Made by a program: the position numbers and the translations under genes. A stretch of DNA of 50,164 nt from Helicobacteraceae bacterium. Its GTDB lineage: Bacteria > Campylobacterota > Campylobacteria > Campylobacterales > SZUA-545. The notes under the pieces are model-generated. The model did not search any database. It saw only the letters and a program-made list of their open reading frames with translations, and was not told the origin of the DNA. The stretch lies in NCBI GenBank assembly GCA_031258155.1, contig JAIRNH010000032.1, positions 1-50,164 on the forward strand. Direction: 5' to 3'. Below, piece by piece: positions 16,253 to 25,140 of the stretch. Positions within the stretch are counted from its first letter, which is position 1; every line of letters starts with the position of its first letter.

Positions 16253-17575
16253 ATGCATGAAGCGACTTTGACTACTAGTTGGATTGGCATACTATGCCTG
16301 ATTATATTCGTAATCGGATATGTCTGTATCGCTATGGAGGAGCAGCTCCATATCAACAAATCAAAGCCCGCGCTCTTTATCGGCACGTTTATGTTTATCC
16401 TGATTGGCGTATATACGTTTATAAGCGGCGGCGAGAGCGGCGCTTTGCACGACGAGGTTAAAGGTCTGATCGAGGAGATCGCGGAGATATTTTTCTTCTT
16501 ATTCGTCGCTATGACCTATATTGAAACGCTTATCAACCGCAACGTGTTCGAGACGCTTAAATACAAGCTCGTCGCAAGCGGCTTTGGCTATCGCAAGCTC
16601 TTTTGGCTAACGGGTCTGTTGGCGTTTTTCATTAGCCCCGTAGCCGATAACCTTACGACGGCGCTAATCTTATCGACCGTGCTATTTACGATCGACAAGA
16701 CGCGCAAAGAGTTTCTGGTTCCGGGCGCGATCAATATAGTCGTGGCGGCGAACGCGGGCGGCGCGTGGTCTCCGTTTGGCGATATTACGACGCTTATGGC
16801 GTGGCAAGCGGGCAAAGCGCCGTTTATAGACTTTTTCTTCATTTTTCCAAGCTCGATCGGAGGCTGGCTACTCACCGCGTGGCTACTTAGCCGATTTGTG
16901 CCGGACGAAAAACCTAATTTCGATCCAAGCAAGGAGGGGGCGGCGCATTTGCGTTACGGCGCGCGCGCCGTAATAGGGCTTGGCGTTTTCACGATCTTTA
17001 GCGCCGTTATGTGCGAACAACTATTCCATATCCCGCCTATGTGGGGCATGATGTTCGGCTTGTCGCTTCTGTCGATATTCTCTTTCTATCTGCAACGTTT
17101 TCATAAAGAGGATTCCTTCAACGTCTATGAAAGCGCGCGGCATATCGAACTCGATACGCTGGTCTTTTTCTTTGGTATCCTAGCCGCCGTCGGCGCGCTC
17201 CACTATGTCGGTTATCTAGGGTTGGTCGCTCATGCCTACGAGGTAATCGGACCTACTTGGGCGAATATCTGCGTCGGTCTGGTTTCTGCGGTCGTCGATA
17301 ACGTGCCTGTGATGAGCGCGATATTAAAAGCCAACCCCAATATGGGCGTTGATCAGTGGCTGTTTATAGCTTTGACGGCGGGGATCGGCGGCTCGCTTAT
17401 CAGCTTTGGCAGCGCGGCTGGCGTCGGCGTGATGGGCAAACTGCGCGGGATTTACACCTTTATGGCGCATATTCGGCTTGCGTGGGCGGTGGCGCTCGGT
17501 TATATTCTTTCGGTGGTTATCTGGTATGTGCAGTTTGAGATTTTACACTGGTATGTTCTAACGGGAAACCGCTAA
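16253..17575 (+). CDS. nhaD: Na+/H+ antiporter, NhaD type
   Basis: A 440-residue protein with about twelve to thirteen hydrophobic segments. FFISPVADNLTTALILSTV and the following NIVVAANAGGAWSPFGDITT, then VSAVVDNVPVMSAILKANP and GSLISFGSAAGVGVMG are the twin conserved blocks of the NhaD/ArsB-like ion transporter superfamily. It exports Na+ (or Li+) in exchange for H+. ATG 16253 is preceded by AAAGG. The 174-base gap before it holds the ridA hairpin. Its 3' end overlaps the convergent znuB by 18 bases. Confidence 0.92.
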   Translation: MHEATLTTSWIGILCLIIFVIGYVCIAMEEQLHINKSKPALFIGTFMFILIGVYTFISGGESGALHDEVKGLIEEIAEIFFFLFVAMTYIETLINRNVFETLKYKLVASGFGYRKLFWLTGLLAFFISPVADNLTTALILSTVLFTIDKTRKEFLVPGAINIVVAANAGGAWSPFGDITTLMAWQAGKAPFIDFFFIFPSSIGGWLLTAWLLSRFVPDEKPNFDPSKEGAAHLRYGARAVIGLGVFTIFSAVMCEQLFHIPPMWGMMFGLSLLSIFSFYLQRFHKEDSFNVYESARHIELDTLVFFFGILAAVGALHYVGYLGLVAHAYEVIGPTWANICVGLVSAVVDNVPVMSAILKANPNMGVDQWLFIALTAGIGGSLISFGSAAGVGVMGKLRGIYTFMAHIRLAWAVALGYILSVVIWYVQFEILHWYVLTGNR

Positions 17576-18367
17576 TCTTTTCGCGGCGGATAAGACGATA
17601 AACGCGGCGGCGGCGACCAATACGATCGCCGCGCCGCTGGTAACGTTGAAAATAATCGAGAGCGCAAAACCGCAGACGATAAAAACAAACGACAAGATCG
17701 CGGCGAAAATCATTGTTTTCCATAGGCTATCCGCATAGCTTTGCGCTATCCAAACGGGAATCGTCAGAAGCGCGATAACTAGCATTAAACCGACCATGCG
17801 AATGGCGATTACAATCGTCAGCGAGGAAAAGACTAGCAGCGCGATATAAAGCGGCGCGACCCTAACGCCTTTGCTCGCCGCGAACTGATCGTCGAAGGCG
17901 ATCGCGAGCAGTTTGCGGTAATAGACGATCGCCCATATCGCGATTACCGCGTCGATCGCGCAAAACGCCAGCAGATCGCTTCGCTCGATCGCCGTTAGCG
18001 AACCGAACAGATAGCTCATTAGATCGCCGTTATAGCCGGACGCGAAATCGGCAAAAATCACGCCGATCGCCATTCCAATCGCCCATATCACGCCGATCGC
18101 CATATCGCTTTGGCGGCGGTTCTTTAACGTGATAAACGCCATTAAGAGCGCCGCCAAAACGCTAACCGCGCCTACGCCAAGCAACGGCGAAAAACCGAAG
18201 AAAAACGCGATTCCCACTCCGCCGTATGCCGCGTGCGCTATGCCGCCGCTTAAAAATACGATCCGATTTACCACCACAAGCGAGCCGACGACCCCCGCGG
18301 CGATCGCCAGCAAAAGCGAGGCGATCAGCGCGTTTTGCGCAAACGGCATAGCTAATATCTCAATCAT
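17558..18367 (-). CDS. znuB: Zinc/manganese-type ABC transporter permease
   Basis: A 269-residue ABC-3 family permease with about eight membrane segments. The N-terminal FAQNALIASLLLAIAAGVVG and HAAYGGVGIAFFFG are family landmarks. It forms the membrane channel with ZnuC and receives metal from ZnuA. It starts within the end of znuC (8-base overlap), so the two are translationally coupled. The exact metal (Zn2+, Mn2+ or Fe2+) is not decided by the permease sequence. Confidence 0.88.
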   Translation of the reverse strand: MIEILAMPFAQNALIASLLLAIAAGVVGSLVVVNRIVFLSGGIAHAAYGGVGIAFFFGFSPLLGVGAVSVLAALLMAFITLKNRRQSDMAIGVIWAIGMAIGVIFADFASGYNGDLMSYLFGSLTAIERSDLLAFCAIDAVIAIWAIVYYRKLLAIAFDDQFAASKGVRVAPLYIALLVFSSLTIVIAIRMVGLMLVIALLTIPVWIAQSYADSLWKTMIFAAILSFVFIVCGFALSIIFNVTSGAAIVLVAAAAFIVLSAAKRLAVSR

Positions 18368-19007
18368 TGCGCAATATCTCGTCGCCGACGACGCTCTTGT
18401 TGATCGTAATAACCCGATCCGCGTCCTCTCTTAAACGCGAGCGATCATGACTTACGCACACAATCGCCGTCGTCTTTTTTAACTCAAGAAGCGTTTTGGC
18501 GATCTCAATATCGCCGTTTGCGTCTATGCACGAAGTCGGTTCGTCCAACAAAAGCGCCTTTACGCCTCCGACGATAGCGCGGGCTAAAAACACTCGCGCC
18601 CTCTCGCCGCCGCTTAACTCGCCGATCTTTTTACGCGCCAAACCAGCCGCCCCAAGCCTCTCTAGCGCGTCTAGCGCCTCGCGTTCGTTCGGTTTTTTAT
18701 TCGGAAGAAAGCCCATTTTAACCGTCTCGATTGCGTTTATTGGAAAACTAAGATTTTCGCCGCGCTCTTGGGGCATATAGCCTATCTGAAACGGCGTTTT
18801 TCGCGCTTCATATCCAAACAAAAGCGCTTCGCCGCGATCGGGTTTTAATATGCCCGCCAAGACTTTAATTAGCGTGCTTTTGCCGCCGCCGTTTGGACCT
18901 TCGATCCCTAAAAACTCGCCGATCTCAACGCTAAAACTTATATCCTCGATCGCCCAAGCGCCGTCGCGAAAAAAGCTAATCTCTCTCGCCTCAATCGCCG
19001 CCATCAA
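18360..19007 (-). CDS. znuC: Metal ABC transporter ATP-binding protein
   Basis: A 215-residue ATPase. Walker A GPNGGGKST at about 37-45, Q-loop YMPQ at 77-80, signature LSGGERARVFLARA at 131-144, Walker B ALLLDEP at 151-157, and the switch histidine in VCVSHD. It powers uptake by ZnuB. It is shorter than E. coli ZnuC because the C-terminal extension is missing, common in these families. It overlaps znuA by 17 bases upstream and znuB downstream. Confidence 0.88.
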   Translation of the reverse strand: MMAAIEAREISFFRDGAWAIEDISFSVEIGEFLGIEGPNGGGKSTLIKVLAGILKPDRGEALLFGYEARKTPFQIGYMPQERGENLSFPINAIETVKMGFLPNKKPNEREALDALERLGAAGLARKKIGELSGGERARVFLARAIVGGVKALLLDEPTSCIDANGDIEIAKTLLELKKTTAIVCVSHDRSRLREDADRVITINKSVVGDEILRND

Positions 19008-19857
19008 ACGCCTTGATCAGCGCGTCGGCTATGTCGCGCATTAAACTTTCCCACTCCTCGCTCATAATCGTCATAGGCGTTACCTCGACTCCAAGCGCGG
19101 AAGCCAGCGATAGCGCGCTTTTAGGCGAAACGCCGCGCTCGACGAAAACCGCGTTTATCTTTTCGTCTCTAGCTAACTTGATCAGCGCGGCAAAATCGGA
19201 GGGCTTCGGCTCCTTGCCCTCGAATTCGATAAAAAGCTGCCGCAAACCATACTCGCGCGCGAAATAGCCCAAAGCGGGGTGATGGATCAAAAAAGCGCGA
19301 TCTTTATACGGCTTAAACCGCGCGGCAAGCTCTTTGTGGATCGCGTCAATCTTCTTTAACGTGCGTTCTCCGTTTGTTCTGTAAAGCTCGGCGTTGATCG
19401 GATCGATTTCGGTTAGCGCGTCAATTATCGCTAACGCTTGCGCGCGCATAGCCCCCGCCGAAAACCAGATATGAGAGTCGATCGCGGCGCGTTTATTGAA
19501 AGTTTGGTCGTCGTCCGCGCCGTAACGCGGCGGCGTTAGCGTCAGTTTCTCTATCTCTCGATCCGTGTGAAACACGCGCATATTCGGCGCGCTCTGCTCA
19601 AATCTTTTTAGCCATATTTTTTCAAACTCCACGCCGCACGCCATATACGCCGACGCTTTAGTTAGTTTCGCCATTTGAAGAGGTTTTGGCTCATAGGTAT
19701 GCGCGCTCGCGTTTGGCGGCGACATTACGAGCGTCTTTGTCCTTTGCGCGCCTATATTCTCAACCAGCCACGCCTGAGGCGCGACGCTGACGGCTACAAC
19801 TATCTCCGCGTCGGCGATCGCGGCAAACAACGCCGCCAAACATAGCGTTCGCAACAT
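18991..19857 (-). CDS. znuA: Zinc-binding periplasmic protein (cluster A-I)
   Basis: A 288-residue substrate-binding protein with a signal peptide (MLRTLCLAALFAAIADA). The three metal-ligand histidines are in the expected motifs: H53 in AHTYEPKP, H129 in DSHIWFSAGA, and H192/H193 in LIHHPALGYFAREYG. An acidic residue near the C-terminus (MSEEWESLM) may be the fourth ligand. The charged His-rich loop of E. coli ZnuA is absent. GGGAGGAG lies upstream of the ATG. It delivers metal to ZnuBC; zinc is the most likely substrate. Confidence 0.85.
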   Translation of the reverse strand: MLRTLCLAALFAAIADAEIVVAVSVAPQAWLVENIGAQRTKTLVMSPPNASAHTYEPKPLQMAKLTKASAYMACGVEFEKIWLKRFEQSAPNMRVFHTDREIEKLTLTPPRYGADDDQTFNKRAAIDSHIWFSAGAMRAQALAIIDALTEIDPINAELYRTNGERTLKKIDAIHKELAARFKPYKDRAFLIHHPALGYFAREYGLRQLFIEFEGKEPKPSDFAALIKLARDEKINAVFVERGVSPKSALSLASALGVEVTPMTIMSEEWESLMRDIADALIKAFDGGD

Positions 19858-19933
19858 ATAGCGATAACTCCTCCCATTTTGACCGCCTTTAATGCGCGAG
19901 CCGCCGCGAACAAAAAGGTAACGCGCGTTTTTG

Positions 19934-20746
19934 CTAGTTAAACGCGGTGATTAAATTCACGGCGATAGCGTGCATCATCGCCTCCCAGTCGTCTTCTACA
20001 ATTCCAACCGTTACGACGCTTAGCTTCAAATTTTGAGAAACGGTTTGCGCGGCTTTAGCGGAGATTCCGTCCGGAACAAACAACACGGTGATCTTCTCGG
20101 TCTCGACGACGTTTTTCAGCTCGCTAATCTCGGCGGGCTTCGGCTCCCCTCTAAATTCAACCGCGATCTGCCGCAACCTATAATCGTTCGCGATGTAACC
20201 GAGCGCCGGCGAATATACCAAAAACGCCTTGTTGTAATACGGCGCCAACAGCGAGGCGATTTGCGCTTTGACGCGATCAATTGTTTGAAATAGCTTCATG
20301 CCGTTTATCTGATACTTGCCCATATTTGACGGATCGCTCTCGCTAAGCGCTCTAACAATCGCCTGCGCCTGAACGCGCATAGCCGTAGCGGAAAGCCAAA
20401 CGCGCGTATCGTCCGCGCCGTTGGTTTTCAGTCTTACAAAGCCTCCGTCGGTAGCGTAAACTTTTAACTGCGGCGCGGCGCTTTTGAAACGATCAAGCCA
20501 CGTCTTTTCAAAATCGACGCCACAGGAAAGATATATATCCGCTTTCGTCAAACTCGCTATTTGCGCCTGTTTAGGCTCATAGGTAAGAGCGCCGGCGTTT
20601 TTCGGCGCGATCACAATCACATCGACGAGATCGCCCGCGATCTGTTTTACGAGCCACGCCTGAGGCGGAACGCTCACGGCGACGACAAGTTTTGCCTGAG
20701 CGAACGAAAACGATAAAGCTAACAGGAAAAATATAGAGCGTATCAT
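19934..20746 (-). CDS. ZnuA-like periplasmic protein lacking the metal-ligand histidines
   Basis: A paralogue of the adjacent ZnuA with the same length, signal peptide (MIRSIFFLLALSFSFAQA) and scaffold (VPPQAWLVKQIAGD, SPALGYIANDYRLRQ, EFRGEPKPAE). All three ligand positions are changed: the H of AHTYEP becomes L (GALTYEP), the H of DSHIW becomes R (DTRVW), and LIHHP becomes LVYSP. A classical zinc site therefore cannot form. The C-terminal acidic spot (VEDDWEAMM) remains. It may bind another ligand, act as a partner of ZnuA, or be drifting. ATG 20746 is used; a GTG at 20758 is possible. It lies 76 bases before znuA in the same direction. Confidence 0.8.
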   Translation of the reverse strand: MIRSIFFLLALSFSFAQAKLVVAVSVPPQAWLVKQIAGDLVDVIVIAPKNAGALTYEPKQAQIASLTKADIYLSCGVDFEKTWLDRFKSAAPQLKVYATDGGFVRLKTNGADDTRVWLSATAMRVQAQAIVRALSESDPSNMGKYQINGMKLFQTIDRVKAQIASLLAPYYNKAFLVYSPALGYIANDYRLRQIAVEFRGEPKPAEISELKNVVETEKITVLFVPDGISAKAAQTVSQNLKLSVVTVGIVEDDWEAMMHAIAVNLITAFN

Positions 20747-20772
20747 CTGTTTGACCACCGCTTTTTTCGAAC

Positions 20773-20778
20773 ATTATA
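20773..20778 (-). promoter_or_regulatory. TATAAT -10 element before the ZnuA-like gene
   Basis: TATAAT on the minus strand about 27 bases before the ZnuA-like start. No convincing -35 at 17 bases, which is common in Campylobacterota. It could start the transcript of the metal-uptake run. Confidence 0.45.
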
Positions 20779-20812
20779 GCAAATCGTTATTGAGTTAAGG
20801 CTGACAAACGCA

Positions 20813-20869
20813 AAACGCCCTTTACGGGCAAAAGCGGAGAAAAAGCACAACAAAACTAGGGCGTTTTAC
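20813..20869 (-). terminator. Candidate terminator after the 60-residue gene
   Basis: Read on the minus strand, AAAACGCCC pairs with GGGCGTTTT across a long loop, and a smaller nested hairpin GCCC-GTAAA-GGGC is followed by GTTTTG. The position just after the small gene's stop fits an intrinsic terminator. Confidence 0.4.
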
Positions 20870-20880
20870 GCCGTCGAGAG

Positions 20881-21063
20881 TTAGGCGGCGAGCTTTGTTT
20901 CTTCCGTTTTGCCTTCGTCGATTACGCCGATCGCTTGAACGCGCGAAAGGTCGATCTCCTCGCAGATCTCTTCCTCGGACTCAAAGGCGATATTCATCGC
21001 GGATAGATACGAAATGCTACTGTTATCCATCGGTAGCTCAAGGTTATGCGAAAAAGCATACAT
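20881..21063 (-). CDS. Small acidic protein of unknown function (60 aa)
   Basis: A 60-codon frame from ATG 21063 with an excellent ribosome site (AAAAAGGAGCG). The protein is acidic, with the cluster ESEEEICEEIDLS at about 28-40, a single cysteine, no signal peptide and no membrane helix. I do not recognise it. It lies upstream of the ZnuA-like and znuACB genes, same strand, and has its own -10 and palindrome upstream and a hairpin after it. The good start signals make it a likely real gene despite its size. A peptide precursor or small regulator are both possible; nothing decides it. Confidence 0.6.
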   Translation of the reverse strand: MYAFSHNLELPMDNSSISYLSAMNIAFESEEEICEEIDLSRVQAIGVIDEGKTEETKLAA

Positions 21064-21165
21064 GGGACGCTCCTTTTTACAATGTTCGCGATCGCCGTTT
21101 AATCCGTCGCGAATTACGTTTTCAAAACCAACAAAGTAATTATCGCCATACTTTTGGACATAGTG

Positions 21166-21184
21166 ATGATTATAATTTAATCAT
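21166..21184 (-). promoter_or_regulatory. Palindrome overlapping a -10 element
   Basis: ATGATTA, spacer TAATT, TAATCAT: seven-base perfect inverted arms. On the minus strand TATAAT (21171-21176) sits inside it, about 105 bases before the 60-residue gene. A-T-rich palindromes of this kind are bound by Fur-family repressors such as Fur, Zur or PerR; the match to a specific member cannot be decided by eye. Confidence 0.45.
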
Positions 21185-21411
21185 AACGCTGAAATTTTTC
21201 TGAACCGCGCCAAACAAACGTTGCGCGTAAGGTTTTCGCGCGCGAATATTTGGCGGCGGCAGGCTAGATCATCGCGCGTTAGCTTGATTATTCCGCCGGC
21301 GGCTTAGCGGCGTTTTGCCTCTTTTAAAACTCGTTTGCCGTCCCTGAATTTTGATGTTAAGCGTTAAAGGCGTAAATTCCGTTATTAGAAATACCAATCA
21401 AGGCGGATAAT

Positions 21412-22164
21412 ATGAGACTGGCGTTGTTAGGGTTGGCGTTCGCCGTTTTCTTTAGCGGTTGCGCCATAACGCAAAAAGCGCCCGTAACGGGGCGAACGCA
21501 ACTTATTTTAATCGGCGAGGATCAAGAAAAACAGCTTGGTCTTAGCGAAGCCGAAGAGATACTGAAAACCTCCAAACAATCGACGGATAAGGCGCTGACC
21601 GCGCGCGTCGTCAACGTCGGCAAGCGGATCGTAGCCGTTTCGCCTGAGGCGAAAGCCTATACATGGGACTTTTACGTGCTGGAGGATACGACGATCAACG
21701 CCTTCGCCCTGCCCGGCGGCAAGGTGTTTTTCTATACGGGCATCTTGAAGCTAATGGCAAACGACGATCAGATCGCCTGCGTAATGGGACACGAGATAGC
21801 GCACGTATTGGCGCGGCACGGCGCGGAGCGTATAAGCCAACAACAACTTGCGGGGCTAGGCGGCGAACTGCTATCTTCCGCGCTAAAAGTCCCCGCGAAA
21901 TATCAGAGCGTCTATCAGTCGGCTTACGGCGCGGCAGCGAATCTCGGCGTGATTTTGCCCTATAGCCGCAAACACGAGAGCGAGGCGGACGCGATCGGCG
22001 TCGAGTTGATGTATAAGGCGGGTTATAATCCAAGCGAAGCGGTAAAATTCTGGAAAACGATGGCGGCGCAAGGCGGCGGCAAAACGCCTGAGTTTTTATC
22101 GACGCACCCCTCCGATACGCGCCGTATTCAGGATATAGAACAGCGGATCAAAGGATTAAAATAG
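21412..22164 (+). CDS. M48-family zinc metalloprotease lipoprotein
   Basis: A 250-residue protein with a lipobox (AVFFSGC, C17), so it is probably anchored in the envelope. The catalytic motif HEIAH is at about 127-131 (GHEIAHVLARHG), the third zinc ligand is in ESEADAIG at about 188-195, and INAFALPGGKVFFYTG is the conserved peptidase M48 strand. It resembles LoiP/YcaL-type periplasmic quality-control proteases. It stands alone, with a hairpin after it. The region before it (21064-21411) has no other gene that I can support. Confidence 0.88.
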   Translation: MRLALLGLAFAVFFSGCAITQKAPVTGRTQLILIGEDQEKQLGLSEAEEILKTSKQSTDKALTARVVNVGKRIVAVSPEAKAYTWDFYVLEDTTINAFALPGGKVFFYTGILKLMANDDQIACVMGHEIAHVLARHGAERISQQQLAGLGGELLSSALKVPAKYQSVYQSAYGAAANLGVILPYSRKHESEADAIGVELMYKAGYNPSEAVKFWKTMAAQGGGKTPEFLSTHPSDTRRIQDIEQRIKGLK

Positions 22165-22177
22165 GCGCGATCGTAAT

Positions 22178-22210
22178 TAGCCCGCTTAACTCGTAAAACG
22201 AGGCGGGTTA
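22178..22210 (+). terminator. Hairpin after the M48 protease gene
   Basis: TAGCCCGC pairs with GCGGGTTA, and the inner CTCGT pairs with ACGAG around AAA, giving a two-part stem 13 bases past the stop codon. The U-run is missing. The rest of 22211-22539 is A/T-rich upstream sequence without a gene that I can support. Confidence 0.45.
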
Positions 22211-22539
22211 TACATACGAAAGCGCGCGACGAGCCGTTTTCTCTCTAAGTTCTAAACGAGCCGAGCTAAAGAAAACCCGCCGCGCGCCGTTTGTTCTTGC
22301 GAGCGATCTAATCGAGCGCGTTAGGAAAAGGGATCGCAAATTATAACGATAGCTAGACTATCGGCGCCACGCAAAGTTTTTCTAACAAATCGATTTAACG
22401 CGATCGGCGTTTGTCTAATCCGCGCCTAATTGACAAAAAACGCCGTCGGTTATCAACTTTAGCGGTAAAACAAACTACCATACATTAGTCGCGACGATTT
22501 TTAAGTATTGGAGTAAAATACCGCGTAAAGGGTGGGGAA

Positions 22540-24837
22540 ATGAAAACTTACGCCGTAAAGTTTGAATCTCAGCGACAGATCGAAGAGTTAGTCGAGCGCG
22601 AAGGCATGCGTTTGGCTTCCAACTTGCTAGTTTGCGTTTTTTGCGCTTCGCGCGTCAGCCTTTTTAAAATCGCTCAAACGCTGGAAGCGGCGTTGCCTAA
22701 AGCCGCGATCGCCGGTTTAAACGTCTGTTGGGCGCTATGCGACGACGATTTTTACGACGATCAGACGACAATAATATTCATAGAGTTTCAAAACGCGAAA
22801 CCAATCTCGTTTTTGCTAAAAGACGCGAACGAAACCGAAGTAGGCGCATTAGCCTTAGAATTAGAGGGAACAAACGCGAAAAACGCGCTGGCTTTCTGCG
22901 CGCAAAGCTCGTGCGAAACTAAGCCGTTTTTGCGATCGCTCGGCAAAATCTTTGAAACTGTAATTTGCGTAAACTCCGTCGCCGCGTCGCTGGTTTGCGA
23001 CGGCGCTCAAAGCGACGGCGGCGCGGTCGTAGTCGCCTTCGACGAGCCAAACTTCGCCTTTAAGATTAAAAAAAGCGTCGCGCCTATCGCGGCGGGCAAA
23101 GAGATGATTGTAACAAAGATCGACGATCATCGCATTTTAGAGTTAGATCGCAAACCTATCGAGGACGTTTCGCGATCTTATCTCGGAGACAATCCGCCCG
23201 ATATGTTCGTATATCTCAAAGCCGCCGACAACCGCATAGCCGCCAAAATCAACGGCAGAACGCTTATCGATTGCGAGGAGGGAGAGGCGCTGCGGTTTGG
23301 AATAACGTCAAAAGCCTCGTTCGATCAAAACGACGAGCGGGATATGAGCGATGAGAAAGCGATCTGGCAGTTTTCAACTCGCAATTTCAAGCGCGTTCAA
23401 ACCTCCGGCTGCGTTTCCGACGATCTTTTTTTGCTTCGCAAGTCGTCGCTAGAACAAGTTGACGATCTGCTGGTATGGATTGATGAAAAACAAGACGCTC
23501 TCAAAGAGATTCGCGACGCGTTCACCGCTAGATTTCTAGGCAGGGAAAACTCTCTAATTCGCCTATTAAACGCTCTTAGCGACGATCTGAACAAGCAGTC
23601 TGGGCGGAGCGCGCTAAAACTCTCGCCGCAAAACGACGCCGCGCGACCTCGCAAAGACTCGCTTACGGGGTTACCCGGACGCGGCGGTTTTATCGAGGCG
23701 CTTTCGCGCGCCAAAAATCCGTCTGTGGCGATTTTTAATATCGAACGTTTTCGCGATATAAACGACCTTTACGGCTACGAAACCGGCGATCATATTATAA
23801 AAGATCTCGCCGCGTTGCTTACAGCCTCGCTAAAAGAGGATATGCCGTCGTTTAGAATAGGCGGCGATCTGTTCGCGGTGTTAGCGGACGGCTACGGCGA
23901 AGAGAGCTTTTTAAAAGAGATCGAATCGATACAATCGCTCGTAGGCTCGACGATCTTCTTAGAGGACACGCTTGCCGCGTCCAATATCCGCTTGCGCGCG
24001 GGCGTAGCCTACGGAGTCGATCAGGTATTATCCCGCGCCGAAGACGCTCTGCGAAGCGCCAAACGCAAGCGCGTTTCAATCGTTATCGCGGGAGGCGGCG
24101 ATAATAAAAAGGCGCAGGAAAACCTCAAAGTCCTAAATATCGTTAGGCAGGCGGCAATGCAGCCATGGTGGACGCTCGCTTATTATCAGCCGATAGTCAG
24201 AGCAAGCGACGCGCAGATCGTCAAATACGAAGCGTTAATGCGCCTACGAGACGCGAACGGGCGCATATATCAGCCCGCCGCGTTTTTGGATCTGGCTAAG
24301 AGGTCGCGTTACTACCCCGAATTAACCAAACGCATATTCGCCGCCACGCTGAAAATGTTCAACGACAGGATAGAGGCGGTCGCTGTCAATTTAGCGCCCG
24401 AAGATATGCAAAACCGCGAAACGATGGCGTATATCGGCTCGTTGATCGCCAATTTCAGCGCTCCGAGCCGCATTACGTTAGAGGTAACCGAATCGGAGAT
24501 GATCGAAGATTATGTAACCGCGATCCAAGCTATGGGCGAGCTGAAAAAAATAGGGGCAAAGATCGCAATCGACGATTTTGGGAGCGGATACAGCAACTTT
24601 GCCTACCTTATCAGGTTTCAAGCCGACTACATCAAAATTGACGGCTCGATTGTGCGCGAGATCGACAAAAACGAAAAAGCCTATCAGACATTGGCGGCGA
24701 TCGTGGATTTTGCCAAACGTTTAGGCGTCGAAACAATAGCGGAATTTGTCGCCGACGAATCGATAGCGCGCAAGACCAAAGAGGCTGGCGTGGATTATTG
24801 GCAGGGATACTTTCTAGGGCAACCGGCGCCCATATAA
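22540..24837 (+). CDS. FIST sensor - GGDEF - EAL cyclic-di-GMP protein
   Basis: A 765-residue cytoplasmic protein. Residues about 1-330 look like FIST-N and FIST-C ligand-binding domains (SNLLVCVFCASRVSLFKIAQ near the start). A GGDEF domain begins at DSLTGLPGRGG (about 373), but the signature is GGDLF (about 440), so the catalytic glutamate is missing and cyclase activity is unlikely. The EAL domain is complete: YEALMRLRD (about 562), VNLAP, LEVTESE, DDFGSGYSN (about 680), KIDGSIV, ETIAEFV and QGYFLGQP. It is most likely a c-di-GMP phosphodiesterase controlled by small ligands. The FIST assignment is less certain than the EAL one. Confidence 0.82.
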   Translation: MKTYAVKFESQRQIEELVEREGMRLASNLLVCVFCASRVSLFKIAQTLEAALPKAAIAGLNVCWALCDDDFYDDQTTIIFIEFQNAKPISFLLKDANETEVGALALELEGTNAKNALAFCAQSSCETKPFLRSLGKIFETVICVNSVAASLVCDGAQSDGGAVVVAFDEPNFAFKIKKSVAPIAAGKEMIVTKIDDHRILELDRKPIEDVSRSYLGDNPPDMFVYLKAADNRIAAKINGRTLIDCEEGEALRFGITSKASFDQNDERDMSDEKAIWQFSTRNFKRVQTSGCVSDDLFLLRKSSLEQVDDLLVWIDEKQDALKEIRDAFTARFLGRENSLIRLLNALSDDLNKQSGRSALKLSPQNDAARPRKDSLTGLPGRGGFIEALSRAKNPSVAIFNIERFRDINDLYGYETGDHIIKDLAALLTASLKEDMPSFRIGGDLFAVLADGYGEESFLKEIESIQSLVGSTIFLEDTLAASNIRLRAGVAYGVDQVLSRAEDALRSAKRKRVSIVIAGGGDNKKAQENLKVLNIVRQAAMQPWWTLAYYQPIVRASDAQIVKYEALMRLRDANGRIYQPAAFLDLAKRSRYYPELTKRIFAATLKMFNDRIEAVAVNLAPEDMQNRETMAYIGSLIANFSAPSRITLEVTESEMIEDYVTAIQAMGELKKIGAKIAIDDFGSGYSNFAYLIRFQADYIKIDGSIVREIDKNEKAYQTLAAIVDFAKRLGVETIAEFVADESIARKTKEAGVDYWQGYFLGQPAPI

Positions 24838-24987
24838 AGCGCTTTGACGTATAACCAATCCCAGACAAGAAAGAGTTGCTCTACCGATAACTAGCGTCTA
24901 TATAAAAAGTTTGATGCATAACGCGGAGTTTCCAAGCGCCAATTTCCAAAAACGCCGCTTTGTCGCCGCGTATATTAACCCGCCTCC

Positions 24988-25140
24988 CGTCATTCCCGCG
25001 CGGAGCAGGCGCGAGCGCTTCGTAATCGCGGACAAAGGCAGGTATCCATCTTTTATGATCGTCGTTGTGGGTTCTCACACATTTTGTTAAGTCTAATGGG
25101 GATGGATTCCCGCTTCGCGGGACGGGCGCGGGAATTGACG
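24988..25140. repeat. Short inverted-repeat (MITE-like) element, about 153 bp
   Basis: The left end reads CGTCATTCCCGCGC and the right end GCGCGGGAATTGACG is its near reverse complement. Internal GGTATCCATC (25041-25050) faces GATGGATTCC (25101-25110), a second inverted pair around a unique core. The same family occurs at 2976-3091 and 42934-43162. No transposase is encoded. Confidence 0.7.
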
